Source: VRUE01 sp963762205 (GTDB taxonomy: Bacteria > Actinomycetota > Thermoleophilia > Solirubrobacterales > 70-9). Taken from it: DNA of 64,000 nucleotides. Below the pieces are notes generated by a model. That model saw nothing but the letters and a program-made list of their open reading frames with translations, was not told the DNA's origin and searched no databases. Position numbers and translations under genes: made by a program. The stretch is from assembly GCA_963762205.1 (NCBI GenBank), contig CAVXJZ010000005.1:124001-188000 (forward strand), written 5' to 3'. Shown here piece after piece: positions 10,189 through 19,345 of the stretch; the first letter of the stretch is position 1; each line of letters opens with the position of its first letter.

Positions 10189-11369
10189 GCAAGGACGCAC
10201 ATCCGGCACGGACGGCGTGGATCGTCGTCGCGGGCCTAATGGGGCTGATGCTGCTCTTCGCCGGCTGCGGCTCCAGCGACAACGGAGGCGGCGGCGAAGA
10301 ACTGGAGAAGCTGGGCAAGGGAGAGGGCAGGGTCAACCTGATCTCCTGGGCCGGCTACGTCGAACCGGCGTGGTCGAAGCCGTTCGAACAGCAGACCGGC
10401 TGCAAGGTCAACAACAAGGTCGGCGGCACCTCCGACGAAATGGTCCAGCTGATGCGGACCGGCGAATACGACGGTGTCTCCGCATCGGGCAACGCGACCG
10501 CACGCCTCTTCGAAGGCGGTGACGTCGACCCGGTCAACGTCGACCTGGTCCCCAACTACAAGACCGTTTTCTCCGACCTCAAGGACCAGCCATACAACAC
10601 GTTCGACGACAAGCCGTACGGAATTCCCCATGGGCGGGGGGCAAACCTGCTGATGTGGAACTCGAGCGACGTGAGCCCCGCTCCGAAGTCCTGGGAAGTG
10701 ACCATGGACCCGCAGGTCGCCGGCAAATACAAAGGCAAGATCAGCCAGTACGACGATCCGATGTCGATCGCCGAAGCGGCCGTATACCTGAAGACGCATC
10801 AACCCGACCTGGGAATCGACGACCCCTACGAGCTGAACGAAGAGCAGTTCGAAGCAGCCGTCAGCCTGATGAAGGAACAGCGGCCGGTTGTCGGCGAATA
10901 CTGGTCGGAAGCCGAAAAGCAGATCTCCGCCTTCGCCAGCGGTGACAGCGTCGTCGGGACGACGTGGCAGTACCAGTACTTCCTGCTCAAGGGAGAAGGC
11001 AAGCCGGTCGCCGCCAGCCCGGCGAGCCAGGGCTTCCTGCCGGAAGAGGGTGCGACGGGTTGGTCCGATACCTGGATGATCAGCTCCGAAGCCGCGCATC
11101 CCAACTGCATGTACATGTGGATGGACTGGATCATCGAGCCCAAAGCCAACGCCGAAGTGGCCGAATACTTCGGCGAGGCTCCCGCGCAGGAACTCGCCTG
11201 CCAGGAAACGGAAAACAAGAACTTCTGCGCCGAATACCACGCAGAAGAACCCGAGTTCTGGAAGCGGGTCTACTACTGGAAGACGCCGCTGGCCGACTGC
11301 GGAAACGGGTCCGAAGATTGCAAGAACTACAACGACTGGGTCCAGGCCTGGACCTCGATCAAGGGCTGA
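10185..11369 (+). CDS. potD: Extracellular solute-binding lipoprotein, PotD-like
   Basis: A 394-residue substrate-binding lipoprotein. The signal peptide ends in the lipobox LFAGCG, so Cys would be lipidated and the protein anchored outside the membrane. The mature part reads like PotD/PotF-type proteins (NLISWAGYVEPAW, TGCKVNNKVGGTSDEM, YGIPHGRGANLLMWN, TTWQYQYFLL). A spermidine/putrescine-type substrate is suggested by the family; the actual ligand is unknown. GTG start with a GAGGAGGG site about 7 bases ahead. Codon choice looks different from its neighbours: many GAA Glu codons where other genes use GAG, which may reflect high expression. Confidence 0.88.
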
Positions 11370-11386
11370 TCGAGGAGCAGTGATGA

Positions 11387-12280
11387 ATGGCGACTGAGGC
11401 GGTCGTGGAGAGGAGGTCGGCGGGCCGCAGGCTCGCCGACCTCTTTCACGGCCGCCCCCGTCTGCAGGTGGGGGCGCTGCTCGCCGGCCCGGTGGGCTGG
11501 CTGGTCATCGGCTACCTCGGCTCGCTCGCGGTCCTGCTGATCGCCGCCTTCTGGTCTGTGAGCCCGGTCAGCGGCGAGCTCCAGAAGAGCTTCAGCCTCG
11601 GCAACTTCGAAACGCTCTTCGATGAACCCGTCTACCGGACGATCGTCGTCCGTACCGTCCTCATTGCGGCCCTGGTCACGATCACCGACGCGATCCTCGC
11701 CTTCCCGATTGCCTTCTACATGGCGAAGGTGGCGAGCCGCCGGACAAAGGCGATCCTGGTCATCGCCGTACTCATCCCGCTCTGGTCCAGCTACCTGGTC
11801 AAGGTCCTCTCCTGGCGGAACATGCTCTCCGGGGGCGGCCTGATCGACTGGGTGCTCGAGCCGATCGGCCTGAGCAGCCCGGGGTTGACCGGCAACACGT
11901 CGGTATGGCTGGTGATGAGCTACCTCTGGCTGCCATACATGATCCTGCCGATCTTCGCCGGGCTCGAGCGCATCCCAAACACGCTGCTCAGCGCCTCCGA
12001 GGATCTGGGCGCGAGGCCGTTCATGACGTTCAGGCGGGTGATCCTGCCACTCGCCTTTCCGGCAGTCGTCGCGGGGTCGATCTTTACCTTCGCCCTGACG
12101 CTGGGCGACTACATCACCCCTCGCATCGTCTCCAACAACCAGTTCATCGGCAACGTCATCTACAACAACATCCTTGGTGAAAACCTGCCCTTTGCCGCCG
12201 CGCTCGCCCTCGTCCCGATCGTCGTGATGGTCGGCTATCTGCTGGTGGCGCGGAAGCTCGGGGCCTTCGAGCACATATAG
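11387..12280 (+). CDS. potB: ABC transporter permease, PotB-like
   Basis: A 297-residue membrane subunit with about six transmembrane helices (first near residues 30-55). The cytoplasmic coupling motif appears as EDLGARPFMTFRRVILPLAFPAVVAGS, the EAA loop that contacts the ATPase. It starts at ATG 11387 with GAGGAG just upstream and 17 bases after the binding-protein stop. With the next gene it forms the transmembrane pore of a heterodimeric PotBC-type permease. Confidence 0.9.
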   Translation: MATEAVVERRSAGRRLADLFHGRPRLQVGALLAGPVGWLVIGYLGSLAVLLIAAFWSVSPVSGELQKSFSLGNFETLFDEPVYRTIVVRTVLIAALVTITDAILAFPIAFYMAKVASRRTKAILVIAVLIPLWSSYLVKVLSWRNMLSGGGLIDWVLEPIGLSSPGLTGNTSVWLVMSYLWLPYMILPIFAGLERIPNTLLSASEDLGARPFMTFRRVILPLAFPAVVAGSIFTFALTLGDYITPRIVSNNQFIGNVIYNNILGENLPFAAALALVPIVVMVGYLLVARKLGAFEHI

Positions 12281-12288
12281 GGAGCGAC

Positions 12289-13149
12289 GTGACGCTGACG
12301 AGACGATCAACGATTCTGCTTCGCATCGCCGTTGCGATCGGCCTGGCCTTCATCTACATCCCGTTGATCGTCCTCGGGATCTATGCGTTCAACGCCAGCA
12401 GCATCCTCGAATGGCCTCCGCCTGGCCTGACATTGGAATGGTTCCCCAAGGCGATCGAAAGCACGGCCAAGGACGCGTTCTGGACCTCGATCAAGGCGGG
12501 ACTCGCCGCGACGACGATCGCGCTGGTGCTCGGCACCCTCGCCTCGATTGCCGTGTCGCGCCACCGGTTCTTCGGCCGTGAGACGATCTCGTTCCTCGTG
12601 ATCCTGCCGATCGCCCTGCCGGGGATCGTCACCGGGGTGGCCCTCAACAACACCTTCACCCAGGTGTTCGGGATCGACCTCAGCCTCTTCACCGTGATCG
12701 TCGCCCACGCCACGTTCTGCATCGTCGTCGTCTACAACAACGTGATCGCCCGGCTGCGGCGCCTCTCGTCCTCCTTCGAGGAGGCCTCGGCCGACCTCGG
12801 CGCCCACACCTGGCAGACGTTCCGCTACGTGACGCTCCCCAACATGCGCTCGGCGCTGGGGGCCGGCGGGCTGCTCGCCTTCGGCCTCTCCTTTGACGAG
12901 ATCATCGTCACGAATTTCACCATCGGGGCCGGCGAAGAAACCCTCCCGATCTGGATATTCACGAACCTCTTCCGCGCCCAGGAACGGCCGATAGTCAACG
13001 CGGTCGCGGTGATCGTCGTCCTGATCTCGATCATCCCCGTCTACCTCGCCCACCGCCTGACCCGCGAGGAGGGCGGCCCGGCCGGCGGTCGCGGCGGCGG
13101 CGGCGCCGTCGGCGGGGGCGACGAGACCACCGCCACCGCGATGCCCTGA
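12289..13149 (+). CDS. potC: ABC transporter permease, PotC-like
   Basis: A 286-residue second permease subunit with about six helices. The EAA-loop motif is EEASADLGAHTWQTFRYVTLPNM, and LPGIVTGVALNN plus SFDEIIVTNF are typical of PotC. GTG start 8 bases after the potB stop. The C-terminus ends in a Gly-rich low-complexity tail (GGRGGGGAVGGGDE) with no evident role. It is the last gene of the four-gene importer; the convergent carboxylase gene ends 9 bases further on. Confidence 0.9.
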   Translation: MTLTRRSTILLRIAVAIGLAFIYIPLIVLGIYAFNASSILEWPPPGLTLEWFPKAIESTAKDAFWTSIKAGLAATTIALVLGTLASIAVSRHRFFGRETISFLVILPIALPGIVTGVALNNTFTQVFGIDLSLFTVIVAHATFCIVVVYNNVIARLRRLSSSFEEASADLGAHTWQTFRYVTLPNMRSALGAGGLLAFGLSFDEIIVTNFTIGAGEETLPIWIFTNLFRAQERPIVNAVAVIVVLISIIPVYLAHRLTREEGGPAGGRGGGGAVGGGDETTATAMP

Positions 13150-13158
13150 GCCGACCCG

Positions 13159-14727
13159 CTACAGCGGGATGTTGCCGTGCTTGCGCTTCGGCTGGTCGAC
13201 GCGCTTGGACTGCAGCATGCGCAGCGCCCTGACCAGCTTCGGCCGCGTCTGCCGCGGCTCGATCACGTCGTCGATGTAGCCGCGCTCGGCCGCCGAGTAG
13301 GGGTTGGCGAAGTGGGCCTTGTAGTCGACGATCAGCTTCTGGCGGCGCTCGTCGGGGGTCGGCGAGGAGCCGATGTCCTTGCGGTAGATGATGTTGACGG
13401 CGCCCTCCGGCCCCATCACCGCGACCTCGGCGGTCGGCCAGGCGACGTTGTAGTCGGCCAGCATGTGCTTCGAGTTCATCACGTCGTAGGCGCCGCCGTA
13501 GGCCTTGCGGGTGACGACGGTGAGCTTGGGGACGGTCGCCTCGGTGAAGGCGTAGAGGAGCTTGGCGCCGTGGCGGATGATCCCGTTCCACTCCTGGTCG
13601 GTGCCGGGCAGGAAGCCGGGGACGTCGGTGAAGGTGATGATCGGGACGTTGTAGGCGTCGCAGGTGCGGACGAAGCGCGCCGCCTTCTCGGAGGCCTCGA
13701 TGTCGAGCACGCCGGCGAGGTGGGCGGGCTGGTTGCCGACGATGCCGACCGGATAGCCGTCGAGGCGGGAGAAGCCGCAGATGATGTTCTTGGCAAAGTG
13801 CTCGTGGACCTCGAAGAACTCCTCGTCGTCGACGATCCGTGAGACGACGTCGCGCATGTCGTAGGGCTTCGAGGGGTCGTCCGGCACGATCGTGTCGAGC
13901 TCGGCGTCCTCGCGCTCGGGGTCGTCCTCGGGGGCGAAGCGGGGCGGCTGCTCGAGGTTGTTGGAGGGCAGGAAGCCGAGCAGGTAGCGGGCGTCCTCGA
14001 GGCAGCTCTCCTCGTCCTCGGAGGCGAAGTGCGCGACCCCGGACTTGGAGTTGTGGCTCATCGCCCCGCCCAGCTCCTCGAACTCGACCTCCTCGCCGGT
14101 CACCGTCTTGATCACTTCCGGGCCGGTGATGAACATGTGCGAGGTCTCCTTGACCATGAAGATGAAGTCCGTCATCGCCGGCGAGTAGACGGCGCCGCCC
14201 GCGCAGGGGCCCATGATCAGGCTGATCTGCGGGATCACCCCCGAGCACTGGACATTGCGGACGAAGACGTCGCCGTAGGCGCCAAGCGAGACGACGCCCT
14301 CCTGGATGCGGGCGCCGCCGGAGTCGTTGATGCCGATCACCGGCGCCCCGACCTGGGCGGCGAGGTCCATCACCTTGCACATCTTCTCCGCCATGACCTC
14401 GCCGAGGCTGCCGCCGAAGACGGTGAAGTCCTGGGAGAAGACGAAGACGGTGCGGCCGTCGATCGTTCCGTGGCCGGTGACGACGGCGTCGCCCCAGGGC
14501 CGCTTCTTCTGCATCTCGAAGTCGTAGGTGCGGTGGCGAACGAACGTGTCGAGCTCCTCGAAGGAGCCCGGGTCGAGCAGCTTCTCGACCCGCTCGCGGG
14601 CGGTCATCTTGCCCTTCGCGTGCTGCTTCTCCACCGCCTCCTCGGAGGCCGAGTGGATCGCCGCCTCGCGCAGCTCGCGCAGGTAGGCGAGCTTCTCGTC
14701 GTGGGTTTCCGGGTTCCTTTCGCGCAT
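13159..14727 (-). CDS. pccB: Acyl-CoA carboxylase beta subunit (propionyl-CoA carboxylase type)
   Basis: A 522-residue carboxyltransferase subunit that moves CO2 from carboxybiotin to an acyl-CoA, probably propionyl-CoA. Typical PccB segments: AKGKMTARERVEKLLDPGSFEE, FSQDFTVFGGSLGEVMAEK, INDSGGARIQEGV, MGPCAGGAVYSPAMTDF, and GGAYDVM and AAERGYIDDVIEP toward the C-terminus. ATG at 14727 fits the family start; the open frame continues upstream only by chance, into the next gene. The biotin-carrying alpha subunit is not in the window. Together with the mutase (15956-17602) and the epimerase (59726-60139) it completes a propionyl-CoA to succinyl-CoA route except for the biotin subunit and the cobalamin subunit. 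Confidence 0.94.
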   Translation of the reverse strand: MRERNPETHDEKLAYLRELREAAIHSASEEAVEKQHAKGKMTARERVEKLLDPGSFEELDTFVRHRTYDFEMQKKRPWGDAVVTGHGTIDGRTVFVFSQDFTVFGGSLGEVMAEKMCKVMDLAAQVGAPVIGINDSGGARIQEGVVSLGAYGDVFVRNVQCSGVIPQISLIMGPCAGGAVYSPAMTDFIFMVKETSHMFITGPEVIKTVTGEEVEFEELGGAMSHNSKSGVAHFASEDEESCLEDARYLLGFLPSNNLEQPPRFAPEDDPEREDAELDTIVPDDPSKPYDMRDVVSRIVDDEEFFEVHEHFAKNIICGFSRLDGYPVGIVGNQPAHLAGVLDIEASEKAARFVRTCDAYNVPIITFTDVPGFLPGTDQEWNGIIRHGAKLLYAFTEATVPKLTVVTRKAYGGAYDVMNSKHMLADYNVAWPTAEVAVMGPEGAVNIIYRKDIGSSPTPDERRQKLIVDYKAHFANPYSAAERGYIDDVIEPRQTRPKLVRALRMLQSKRVDQPKRKHGNIPL

Positions 14728-14796
14728 GGTCTCGTTTGCTCCGGTGCGTCGGCGGCGGAGTCTATTTGCGCCGCCGCGCACATGCCCCGAGAAGAC

Positions 14797-14822
14797 GAGG
14801 GGCCCGCCTGGGCGGGCCCCTC
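14797..14822 (-). terminator. Strong hairpin terminator after the repeat-protein gene
   Basis: Perfect 12-bp inverted repeat, GAGGGGCCCGCC with GGCGGGCCCCTC, separated by TG. It lies 25 bases past the repaired stop of the decapeptide-repeat gene and ahead of the carboxylase gene on the same strand. No U-run follows, as is common in high-GC actinobacteria. Confidence 0.65.
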
Positions 14823-14846
14823 GATACCTCCCAAACCTGGCCGGGC

Positions 14847-15588
14847 CTAGAGTTCGGCGCAGACCACGTAGGCCTCGACGTGCCAGTCGCCGAGCGTCCG
14901 CGGCCATCTCGGCCGCGGCGGCGGACCAGCCGACCCGCTTGCCCTCGACGTTGGGCGGCAGCGGCCCGGAGTCGGTCAGGGCCACCGTGGTGCCTCCGAT
15001 GATCTTCGCGCCACCCCCGATCGCGACCTTTCCGCCCGTGCATTCGACCGTCGCTTCCTTCGGGGTCTCGGATTCTTTCAACGCGCTCTCTTTGGTCTCG
15101 TAGGAGACGTTCTTGAGCAGCTGCGCCAGCAGGCCCGAGTTGAGCTTGGCGGCGCTGACGGCGCCGTCCTGGATCTTGCCGGTGGCCACCGCGTCGGCGC
15201 TCAGCTTGTCGGTGCCGACCGCGTTGTTGCCCAACTTGGCCGCGGTCACCGCCAGGTTCTTGAGCTTCGCGGTGGTGACGACCCCGCCGCCGAGGCTCGT
15301 CGAGCGGACCGCGCCGTTCGCGATCTTCGAGGTGCCGACGGCGCCGTTGGCGATTTTCGGGCCGGTCGCGGCGCCGTTGCGCAGTTTGCGCGCGTTGACC
15401 GCGTTGTTGCGCAGTTTGCGCGTGTTGACCGCGTTGTTGCGCAGTTTCGCCGTGGTCACCGCGCCGTTGGCGATGTTCCGCGTCCTCACGGCGTTCCTGC
15501 CCAGGCCCGCCGCGTAGGCGGCGCCACCGAGCGCGATGAACAGCGCCAGGCAGGAGAGCACGTTGGCGACGGAGAGATGCTTTTTCAA
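14847..15588 (-). CDS. Secreted decapeptide-repeat protein, apparent frameshift near 14900
   Basis: An exported protein of about 246 residues. A signal peptide (VANVLSCLALFIALGGAAYA) is followed by about a dozen 10-residue repeats of the form AVxTxKLxNN (residues 27-150), then a conserved tail with ATVECTGGKVAIGGGAKI. The repeats should form a regular beta or helical solenoid, but the fold is not established here. Start TTG at 15588 has AGGAGGT 7 bases ahead. Near 14897-14904 one extra base seems present: shifting frame gives TLGDWHVEAYVVCAEL and a TAG at 14847, while the unshifted frame runs on into the carboxylase. I recall such repeat proteins as abundant in Solirubrobacterales; their function is unknown. 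Confidence 0.75.
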
Positions 15589-15607
15589 GGGAACTACCTC
15601 CTCGGGT

Positions 15608-15817
15608 CTATTTGAAGGGCTGTCTCCGCGGCTCGGCGAGCTCGTCCAAGAGGCGCTCGAGGTCGGCGACCTCGAGGCCGGAGCCGGCGCCGGCGCGAAT
15701 CTCGACCCTGGTGCCGAATCCCTTCTCGGCCATCGTAACCTCGACGCCCCGTACCGACTCGACCAGCTCGGCGAGCTCGGGCTCGGACTTCATCAGGGTC
15801 CTGGAAACCTCGATCAT
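15608..15817 (-). CDS. Small hypothetical protein, possibly an SRPBCC-like remnant
   Basis: A 69-residue acidic protein. The start MIEVSRTLMKSEPELAEL and the segment EKGFGTRVEIRA and LERLLDELAEPRRQPF resemble the first strand and the last strand plus helix of SRPBCC (START-like) proteins, with the middle missing. It may be a shortened form or a remnant. No convincing ribosome site precedes the ATG. It ends 19 bases before the repeat-protein start on the same strand. Confidence 0.4.
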   Translation of the reverse strand: MIEVSRTLMKSEPELAELVESVRGVEVTMAEKGFGTRVEIRAGAGSGLEVADLERLLDELAEPRRQPFK

Positions 15818-15884
15818 GGGGGCCGTTTCAACCGTGCCCCGTGCGTTCCTGCCTCGCCCGTCGAGCTGGGAGAGTCTGTTCAGG

Positions 15885-15900
15885 GGGCGAACCTTCGCCC
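15885..15900. repeat. Perfect short hairpin in the 3' region of the mutase gene
   Basis: GGGCGAA and TTCGCCC are separated by CC. It sits between the mutase stop and the small hypothetical gene, next to the dispersed repeat at 15902-15945, and could serve as a terminator for the mutase transcript. Confidence 0.45.
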
Positions 15901-15901
15901 G

Positions 15902-15945
15902 TCCGACATCGACCCCCTCTGGGTGTGGTCGATCTCGGGATGCGC
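15902..15945 (-). repeat. Dispersed repeat, copy A (3' region of the mutase gene)
   Basis: About 44 bases that match 61804-61845 inside rarA with only a few differences; the longest identical block is GTGTGGTCGATCTCGG. Both copies lie in the same orientation relative to the upstream or host gene. Translated in the equivalent frame both read EIDHT, two residues, GS, one residue, SD. Confidence 0.65.
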
Positions 15946-15955
15946 CCGCGGAGGA

Positions 15956-17602
15956 CTAGAAGAAGGCGCCGCCGCGGTACTCGCCGAAGACGTCGCGCAT
16001 CGCCCCGCAGACCTCGCCGATCGAGGCGTCGGCTGCGAGCGCGGCGCGGATCGGGTGCAGGAGGTTGCCCTCGCCGCGGGCGACGTCGCGCAGGGCCTCG
16101 AGCCTCTCCTCGACGCCCGCCTGGTCCCGTGACTCCTTGAAGGCCCGCAGACGGGTGAGCTGGCGCTGCTCGGACTCGGGGTCGACGCGGAGGATGTCGA
16201 CGTCGTCGACCTGATCGGTGACGTACTTGTTGACGCCGACGACGACGTCCTGGCCGGACCGGTAGCGCTCGTGGTAGGAGTGCGCCGACTCCTCGATCTC
16301 GCGCTGCATGAACTCGAGCGCCTCGACCGAGCCGCCCAGCTCCTCGACCCGGCCCATCAGCTCCCAGGAGCGCTCCTCGATCTCGTCGGTCAGCGACTCG
16401 ACGAAGTAGGAGCCGGCGAAGGGGTCGACGGTGTCGGCGACGCCGGACTCGTGGGCGAGCACCTGCTGGGTGCGCAGCGCGATCCGGGCGGAGCGCTCGG
16501 TGGGCAGGGCGAGCGCCTCGTCGAAGCCGTTCGTGTGCAGGGACTGGGTGCCGCCGGCGACCGCGGCGAAGCCCTGTAAGGCGACCCGGATGATGTTGAC
16601 CTCGGGCTGCTGGGCCTGCAGCGTCACCCCGCCGGTCTGGGTGTGGAAGCGGATTTTCATCGAGCTCTCGTTCTCCGCCCCGAAGCGCTCCCTGACGATC
16701 TTGGCCCACATCCGCCGCACGGCGCGGAACTTGGCGACCTCCTGAAAGACGTTGTTGTGGCCGTTGAAGAAGAAGGCGAGCCGGGGCGCGAACTCGTCGA
16801 TCTTCAGCCCCCGCTCGAGCGCCGCCTCGACGTAGGCGATCGCGTTGGAGAGGGTGAAGGCGACCTCCTGCACGGCCGAGCAGCCCTTCTCGCGGATGTG
16901 GTAGCCGGAGATCGAGATCGTGTTCCATTTGGGGACTTTCTCGCGGCAGTACTCGAAGATGTCCGTGGTCAGGCGCATCGTCGGCTCGGGCGGGTAGATG
17001 TAGTTGCCGCGCGCCATGTACTCCTTGAGCACGTCGTTCTGGACCGTGCCGCGCAGCTTCTCGGACGGGACGCCCTGCTCCTCGCCGACGAGCTCGTAGA
17101 GGAGCAGCAGGATCGCCGCCGGGGCGTTGATCGTCATCGAGGTCGAGACGCCGTCGAGGGGGATCTGGTCGAAGCAGATCCGCATGTCCTCGATCGTGTC
17201 GATCGGGACCCCGGTCCTACCCACCTCGCCGTTGCAGAGGGGGTCGTCGGAGTCGCGGCCGAGCTGCGTGGGGAGGTCGAAGGCCATCGAGAGGCCGGTC
17301 GAGCCGTGCTCGATCAGGTAGCGATAGCGCTCGTTGGTGTCCTCCGGGGTCGCGAAGCCGGCGTACTGGCGCATCGTCCAGAGCCGGTCGCGGTACATCC
17401 CGTCGTGGATACCGCGGGTGAAGGGCGGCTCGCCGGGCTCGCCGAGGCGCTCCTCGAGGCCCGGGGCGACGTCGTCCTCGTCGTAGAGGCGCTCGATCTC
17501 GATCCCCGAGTCTGTGAAGACCCGCTCGTCGTCGGGGCCGACCAGTGGCGCGATCGTGCGCGACAGCTCGTCGGTGTTGCCCTTGTCGGAGTCGGCGGCC
17601 AT
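15956..17602 (-). CDS. mcmA: Methylmalonyl-CoA mutase, large-subunit catalytic domain
   Basis: A 548-residue substrate-binding subunit of a B12-dependent acyl-CoA mutase. It has TMRQYAGFATPEDTNERY, GLSMAFDLPTQLG, GTVQNDVLKEYMARG, YIYPPEPTMRLTTD, ISISGYHIREKG, and SGVADTVDPFAGSYFVE. The Tyr of RQYAGF is the residue associated with methylmalonyl-CoA rather than isobutyryl-CoA mutases, but specificity is not certain. It lacks the cobalamin-binding domain, so a separate small subunit is needed; none is in the window. ATG at 17602. It lies 25 bases after the glycosyltransferase stop on the same strand. Confidence 0.9.
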   Translation of the reverse strand: MAADSDKGNTDELSRTIAPLVGPDDERVFTDSGIEIERLYDEDDVAPGLEERLGEPGEPPFTRGIHDGMYRDRLWTMRQYAGFATPEDTNERYRYLIEHGSTGLSMAFDLPTQLGRDSDDPLCNGEVGRTGVPIDTIEDMRICFDQIPLDGVSTSMTINAPAAILLLLYELVGEEQGVPSEKLRGTVQNDVLKEYMARGNYIYPPEPTMRLTTDIFEYCREKVPKWNTISISGYHIREKGCSAVQEVAFTLSNAIAYVEAALERGLKIDEFAPRLAFFFNGHNNVFQEVAKFRAVRRMWAKIVRERFGAENESSMKIRFHTQTGGVTLQAQQPEVNIIRVALQGFAAVAGGTQSLHTNGFDEALALPTERSARIALRTQQVLAHESGVADTVDPFAGSYFVESLTDEIEERSWELMGRVEELGGSVEALEFMQREIEESAHSYHERYRSGQDVVVGVNKYVTDQVDDVDILRVDPESEQRQLTRLRAFKESRDQAGVEERLEALRDVARGEGNLLHPIRAALAADASIGEVCGAMRDVFGEYRGGAFF

Positions 17603-17627
17603 GGAAGCAGGATATTGGGGCGCCGCT

Positions 17628-18611
17628 TCAGGGGGACCGGCGCCGGCCGGTGGCGCGGGCCAGGGCCCTGACGAGGGAGCTGCGCATCAGCAGAGCGCGC
17701 AGCCGCCACGTCCTGGTCGATCCGATCGCCAGCAGACTGGCGGCGGAGGCGGCCTGGTGGGCGTCGGCGACCTCCCGGCGGGCCTCGGCGTCGGCCACCG
17801 CCTCGCCGAGCTCGTCGAGCCGCATCTGCTCTTCGGCCGCGTGCGCCATCAACCCGCGCTGGGCGGTTTCGGCAAAGCGCGCCCGCCCCTCCTCGTCGGC
17901 GAGCGAGGTCCGCCACGCCTGCAGCTCCGCCCGCCTCTGCTCGGGCGCAAGATCCGCCCTGCCCTCGAGGTGCGACGGGAACTGCAAGGCAGTGACACGG
18001 CTCGCCGAGACGGCGCGGACCCAGGGCTCGGCCAGGAACTGCGCCCACATGTAGTGATCGGGCTCGCCGCAGCCGGGCGGAGTCGTCCTCCAGCCGTGGG
18101 GCAGGCGGCGGTAGGCGGCGGCCGTGTGCGCGGTGCCGGTCAGGGAGGCGGAGTTTCGATCCGGCCTCATCAGCCGCTCGCGCCAGGCCGGAGACGCGAG
18201 GTCGGAGATGTACGGATGCCAGGCGCCGTCCCTGTCGAGGAAGCCGTTCTGGCTCTGGGCGAGGTCGGCGTCGGCCAGCAGCCCGGCCATGCTCTCGACG
18301 TGCTCCGGGAGCAGCAGGTCGTCGTCGCAGAGGTAGCAGACGATCTCGGCGCTCGTCTCTTCGACGACCCTGCCCCGATGGGCCTCGCCCTGGTTGGGCG
18401 CCTTCGGGAGATCGAGGAAGCGGACCCGGGGATCCTCCCGGGTCAGGCCGGCCACGACCTCCCGCGTGTCGTCGCCGACCGCGTCGCCGATCACGACGAC
18501 CTCGATCTCTTCCACCGTCTGCTCCAGCGCCGAGTGGACCGCCAGGTCGACGGTGGAAGCGTGGTCGTGTGTCATGACCAGGATCGCCGCCACGAGCGGG
18601 CGCTCGCTCAT
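17628..18611 (-). CDS. Family 2 glycosyltransferase
   Basis: A 327-residue GT-A fold enzyme. The N-terminal nucleotide-sugar domain shows AAILVMTHDHASTVDLAVHSA, VVVIGDAVGDDT and the metal-binding CDDDLLLPEHV (DxD). The C-terminal third is helical, rich in Glu, Ala and Arg (about residues 215-300), and ends in a basic tail. The ATG at 18611 overlaps the stop of the NeuD-type gene (ATGA), giving coupled translation. The context of sugar-modifying enzymes points to a cell-surface glycan. The acceptor is unknown. Confidence 0.82.
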   Translation of the reverse strand: MSERPLVAAILVMTHDHASTVDLAVHSALEQTVEEIEVVVIGDAVGDDTREVVAGLTREDPRVRFLDLPKAPNQGEAHRGRVVEETSAEIVCYLCDDDLLLPEHVESMAGLLADADLAQSQNGFLDRDGAWHPYISDLASPAWRERLMRPDRNSASLTGTAHTAAAYRRLPHGWRTTPPGCGEPDHYMWAQFLAEPWVRAVSASRVTALQFPSHLEGRADLAPEQRRAELQAWRTSLADEEGRARFAETAQRGLMAHAAEEQMRLDELGEAVADAEARREVADAHQAASAASLLAIGSTRTWRLRALLMRSSLVRALARATGRRRSP

Positions 18612-19306
18612 GGCGTGGCCTCCGGCACGGTCGCGCCACCATAGCCGCCAGCGCCCTCGCGGACGACCCTGGCCGGGTTGCCGACCACCACCGCCTCGGC
18701 CGGGACGTCGCCGACGACGACCGCTCCGGCGCCGACCAACGCGTCGGGCCCGATGCCGACCTCGGGCGCGCAAACCGCCCCCGCCCCGACGAACGCCCCG
18801 CGACCGATCCGCACGCCCCCGGCGAGCACGCAACCCGGGCCGAGCGTCGCGTAGTCCTCGATCTCGTTGTGATGGCCGATCGAGGCGCTTCGGTTGACAT
18901 GCACGAAACGGCCGACCGTCGTTCCGCCGCCGAGCACGGCGGCGGCGTTGACGACCGAGCCCTCACCGACGGCCGTGGTGCGCGCGATCACCGCCGTGGG
19001 GTCGACGAGCACCGGAAACGACGCCAGACCCAGAGCCCGCGCCTCGGCCACGACCGCGAAGCGATGGCCCGGCGTGATCAGCGGAACAACGGCGCTCAGC
19101 TCGAGCTGCGCCGGGGTCAGCTCGGACGGCCGCAGGACCGGGGCGGCGACCTCCCCGGCCGGATCCTCGCGGGCCGGCGGGTCGCCGGCCGCGGCGAGAT
19201 TGTCGACGAGAACGTCGACCTTTTCGCCGCGCCGCCAGATCACCTCGGCGATCTCGACGGCGAACGAGGTCCGGCAAGCGAAGATGATCCACCCCGGGTC
19301 GGCCAT
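18608..19306 (-). CDS. NeuD/PglD-type sugar O- or N-acetyltransferase
   Basis: A 232-residue protein. The N-terminal part (WIIFACRTSFAVEIAEVIW) is the small nucleotide-sugar-binding domain of the NeuD/PglD group; the C-terminal half (from about residue 100) is a left-handed beta helix of hexapeptide repeats (VGEGSVVNAAAVLGGGTTVG, VRIGRGAFVGAGAVCAPEVG) that binds acetyl-CoA. His in SIGHHNEIED is the likely catalytic base. Next to an FdtA-like cupin and a DegT aminotransferase it would fit acetylation of an amino sugar, as FdtC does in dTDP-Fuc3NAc synthesis. ATG 19306; divergent from the cupin gene 39 bases away. Confidence 0.82.
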   Translation of the reverse strand: MADPGWIIFACRTSFAVEIAEVIWRRGEKVDVLVDNLAAAGDPPAREDPAGEVAAPVLRPSELTPAQLELSAVVPLITPGHRFAVVAEARALGLASFPVLVDPTAVIARTTAVGEGSVVNAAAVLGGGTTVGRFVHVNRSASIGHHNEIEDYATLGPGCVLAGGVRIGRGAFVGAGAVCAPEVGIGPDALVGAGAVVVGDVPAEAVVVGNPARVVREGAGGYGGATVPEATP

Positions 19307-19345
19307 CGAGTCCCGAACATATCGAGGTTGGTGTTTGATTAACCG

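Noticed and set aside
14728..14846. An open frame joining the repeat protein to the carboxylase
   Set aside because: The fusion arises from one extra base near 14900; the carboxylase has its own ATG at 14727 and a terminator lies between.
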